Below, in pieces: positions 62,656 through 64,000 of a stretch of DNA of 64,000 bases. The notes under the pieces are model-generated. The model saw only the letters and a program-made list of their open reading frames with translations, was not told the DNA's origin and searched no databases. Positions within the stretch are counted from its first letter, which is position 1; each line of letters begins with the position of its first letter. The DNA comes from Hymenoscyphus infarciens (Eukaryota; Ascomycota; Leotiomycetes; Helotiales; Helotiaceae): the NCBI GenBank assembly GCA_001414345.1, contig LLCB01000048.1, forward strand, positions 181,163 to 245,162, in the 5' to 3' direction. The translations under genes were made by a program, and so were the position numbers.

Positions 62656-63485
62656 TTAGTCTTCTTACTTATATATTCTTTCTTAGCTTTTTATTCTTTA
62701 AAGGTTTTAGCTAAAGGTTTATTAAAGTATATTAGTATTATAATCTAGAAGTGTTTAGATCAAGTAGGAGTATTAAATATCTATATCTATTACGTAATAT
62801 AGGTCTTCTTAAACCCTCTTATATATAAGTAGAGAGTAATTCCTCTCTAGAATTGCTTAAGTAATACAATTATATCGAACTTCATACTATTCTTTCAATA
62901 TTATATTCTCTATTATACTAAAAGATACTACTATAAATTACTTTTATACTACTCGTTTTAGTAAGTATAATAAATAATCTTTTAAAGTATTAGCTATAGC
63001 TATATAATAATACTTTTAAAGCTTAATAGACTAAGATTCTCTCTCTTAGTACACTTCTAAAGTAATATCTAATTCTTAAATAATTTAATTTTAGTATATT
63101 AAAAAGTACTAGATTATAGTATTATTATATTAATATTACACTAAGACTTATTTATTTTAGATATAATTACTCTCTTTTAAAGTTCAATTTAATTATATTT
63201 AAGACTCTATTTAGAGACTATTATAAGTAAAGCTATAATAACTAAAGAATACTTCTATAATAGTAGATAATATAATATAAGTAAATATAATATAAAATAT
63301 AAAAAGAAGAGAATATACTATATATAGAGAAAGAATAACTATCTATTATAGAATTATACTTAAGAAGAGTAAGACTATTACTTTAATAAATAGTCTAAAA
63401 AGAATTCTAGATACTTTAAAAGTATATAAAATAGATATACTAGAAAGATATATAATATAAATATTATATATACTTAAGAGATATA

Positions 63486-64000
63486 TAAGAGGTTATATAC
63501 GTATAGAGTAGACTACAGGGTAGGTCAGAAGTACGTAAGTTGAATCGGCATAGAGTAGGTTAGGTAATCGCTAAATCACGTTTCTAAGAAGTTAAAGTAT
63601 AAGTATAAAAGACTTAGTGAATTTTGACTTTTGACTTGATTTCTAACTAAAAGATAGAAGAGGGCTATATATACTTCTAGAGTAAATACTAGAAGCTTCT
63701 ATAGCTTATAAATCAAAGGGGTTACTAGAAAGTTCTAGAGATCACGTGTTCGCTTAACCGTAACCGAGAACGTAACCGAACCTTCTAGACAACACTAGAA
63801 AGAACTAGTATAGACTAAGGTTTAAACCTAAAGCCTATTAGTAAGTAAGGTAATTATTACCTAATACTAATACACTCTCTTAATAAGTACTTTACTTAAT
63901 AATAGAGGAAATACTTACTTAACTTTAAAGTAGAAGTAAGTAAACAAAGTAGAAGTAAATATTAACTTAACTTTAAAGTATAAGTTAATAGACTAAGTAA
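63486..64000. repeat. AT-rich repeat DNA running off the window end
   Basis: A short less-AT-rich patch (63,500-63,790) contains direct words CCGTAACCGAGAACGTAACCG at 63,759-63,779 and repeated AACTTTAAAGTA(G/T)AAGT near 63,920-63,990. This could be part of another LTR, but its partner would lie outside the window. Confidence 0.3.

Larger units (their letters stand above)
55010..62900 (+). mobile_element. Full-length Ty1/copia retrotransposon, copia-2 (7891 bp)
   Basis: LTRs of 130 bp at 55,010-55,139 and 62,771-62,900 differ almost only by transitions. Both start TATTAAA and end AATA (RIP forms of TG...CA). TTATA is duplicated at 55,005-55,009 and 62,901-62,905. A purine-rich run (AAGTAGGAG) abuts the 3' LTR, and GGTTATAAGCC, a likely primer-binding site, follows the 5' LTR. 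It carries gag-pol plus a second frame downstream. At 7.9 kb it is long for copia, explained by about 2.1 kb between RNase H and the 3' LTR. Confidence 0.9.
54466..63485 (+). mobile_element. Copia-1-family gag fragment, plus orientation, split by copia-2
   Basis: Segments 54,466-55,009 and 62,906-63,485 together parallel the gag region of copia-1 in reverse orientation. For example, AAGAATATATATAAGAGAAG at 54,958 mirrors 52,940-52,980. A knuckle region near 63,310-63,350 and TATACTAGAAAGATATATAA near 63,440 mirror 52,400-52,340 and 52,275-52,255. The copia-2 insertion (TTATA duplication) separates the halves. It is a divergent, truncated relative; outer ends were not found. Confidence 0.65.

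Noticed and set aside
1..64000. tRNA, rRNA and CRISPR features
   Set aside because: No A-box/B-box pairs with a cloverleaf, no rRNA-like sequence, and no regularly spaced identical repeats were found by eye. GGTTCGAAC at 11,481 lacks a tRNA context.

Overview
The window looks like nuclear DNA of a filamentous ascomycete. The likely class is Leotiomycetes (Botrytis/Sclerotinia-type relatives), inferred from protein character only. Genes have short introns with GTANGT donors and CTAAC/CTGAC branch points. Compositionally balanced gene islands alternate sharply with very AT-rich, TpA-rich blocks. In those blocks every recognisable transposon reading frame is broken by TAA/TAG codons in place of Gln/Trp codons, and paired repeats differ almost only by C/T and G/A. 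That is the signature of repeat-induced point mutation (RIP).

Layout. 1-10,600: gene-poor, balanced composition, small repeats only. 10,600-13,550: long CT-rich leader and a homeobox transcription factor. 14,790-16,697: mitochondrial delta-1-pyrroline-5-carboxylate dehydrogenase (proline catabolism). 17,290-18,860: AT-rich, degraded. 19,600-21,706: a BTB/POZ-type gene split by two nested hAT-like elements with exact 8-bp target duplications. 22,060-33,430: AT-rich island with a TA-flanked MITE, a miniature LTR element (TRIM, 113-bp LTRs), a 5.6-kb LTR element inside one TRIM LTR, and ankyrin-like and NACHT-like remnants on the minus strand. 33,853-34,649: small acidic nuclear protein. 35,816-37,312: fungal protein of unknown function. 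37,827-43,499: a PIF/Harbinger-type MITE (TAA duplication) carrying a complete, RIP-damaged tyrosine-recombinase retrotransposon with split direct repeats. 43,678-44,987 (minus): secreted tyrosinase-family copper oxidase. 45,780-64,000: AT-rich island with a solo LTR, two full-length Ty1/copia elements and fragments.

The host genes do not form an obvious pathway. The most informative content is the transposon stratigraphy: insertion boundaries, target duplications and equal-length repeats allow many nesting events to be reconstructed from sequence alone. The most unusual items are (1) the DIRS-order element with reverse transcriptase, RNase H, a tyrosine recombinase with visible H..R..Y residues and an A1-B1-A2-B2 repeat layout; (2) a copia element with a second, about 540-codon reading frame between RNase H and the 3' LTR; (3) a 5.6-kb LTR element whose only visible coding signal is an antisense repeat protein; (4) the BTB frame that is exactly restored when the hAT element and one target copy are removed.
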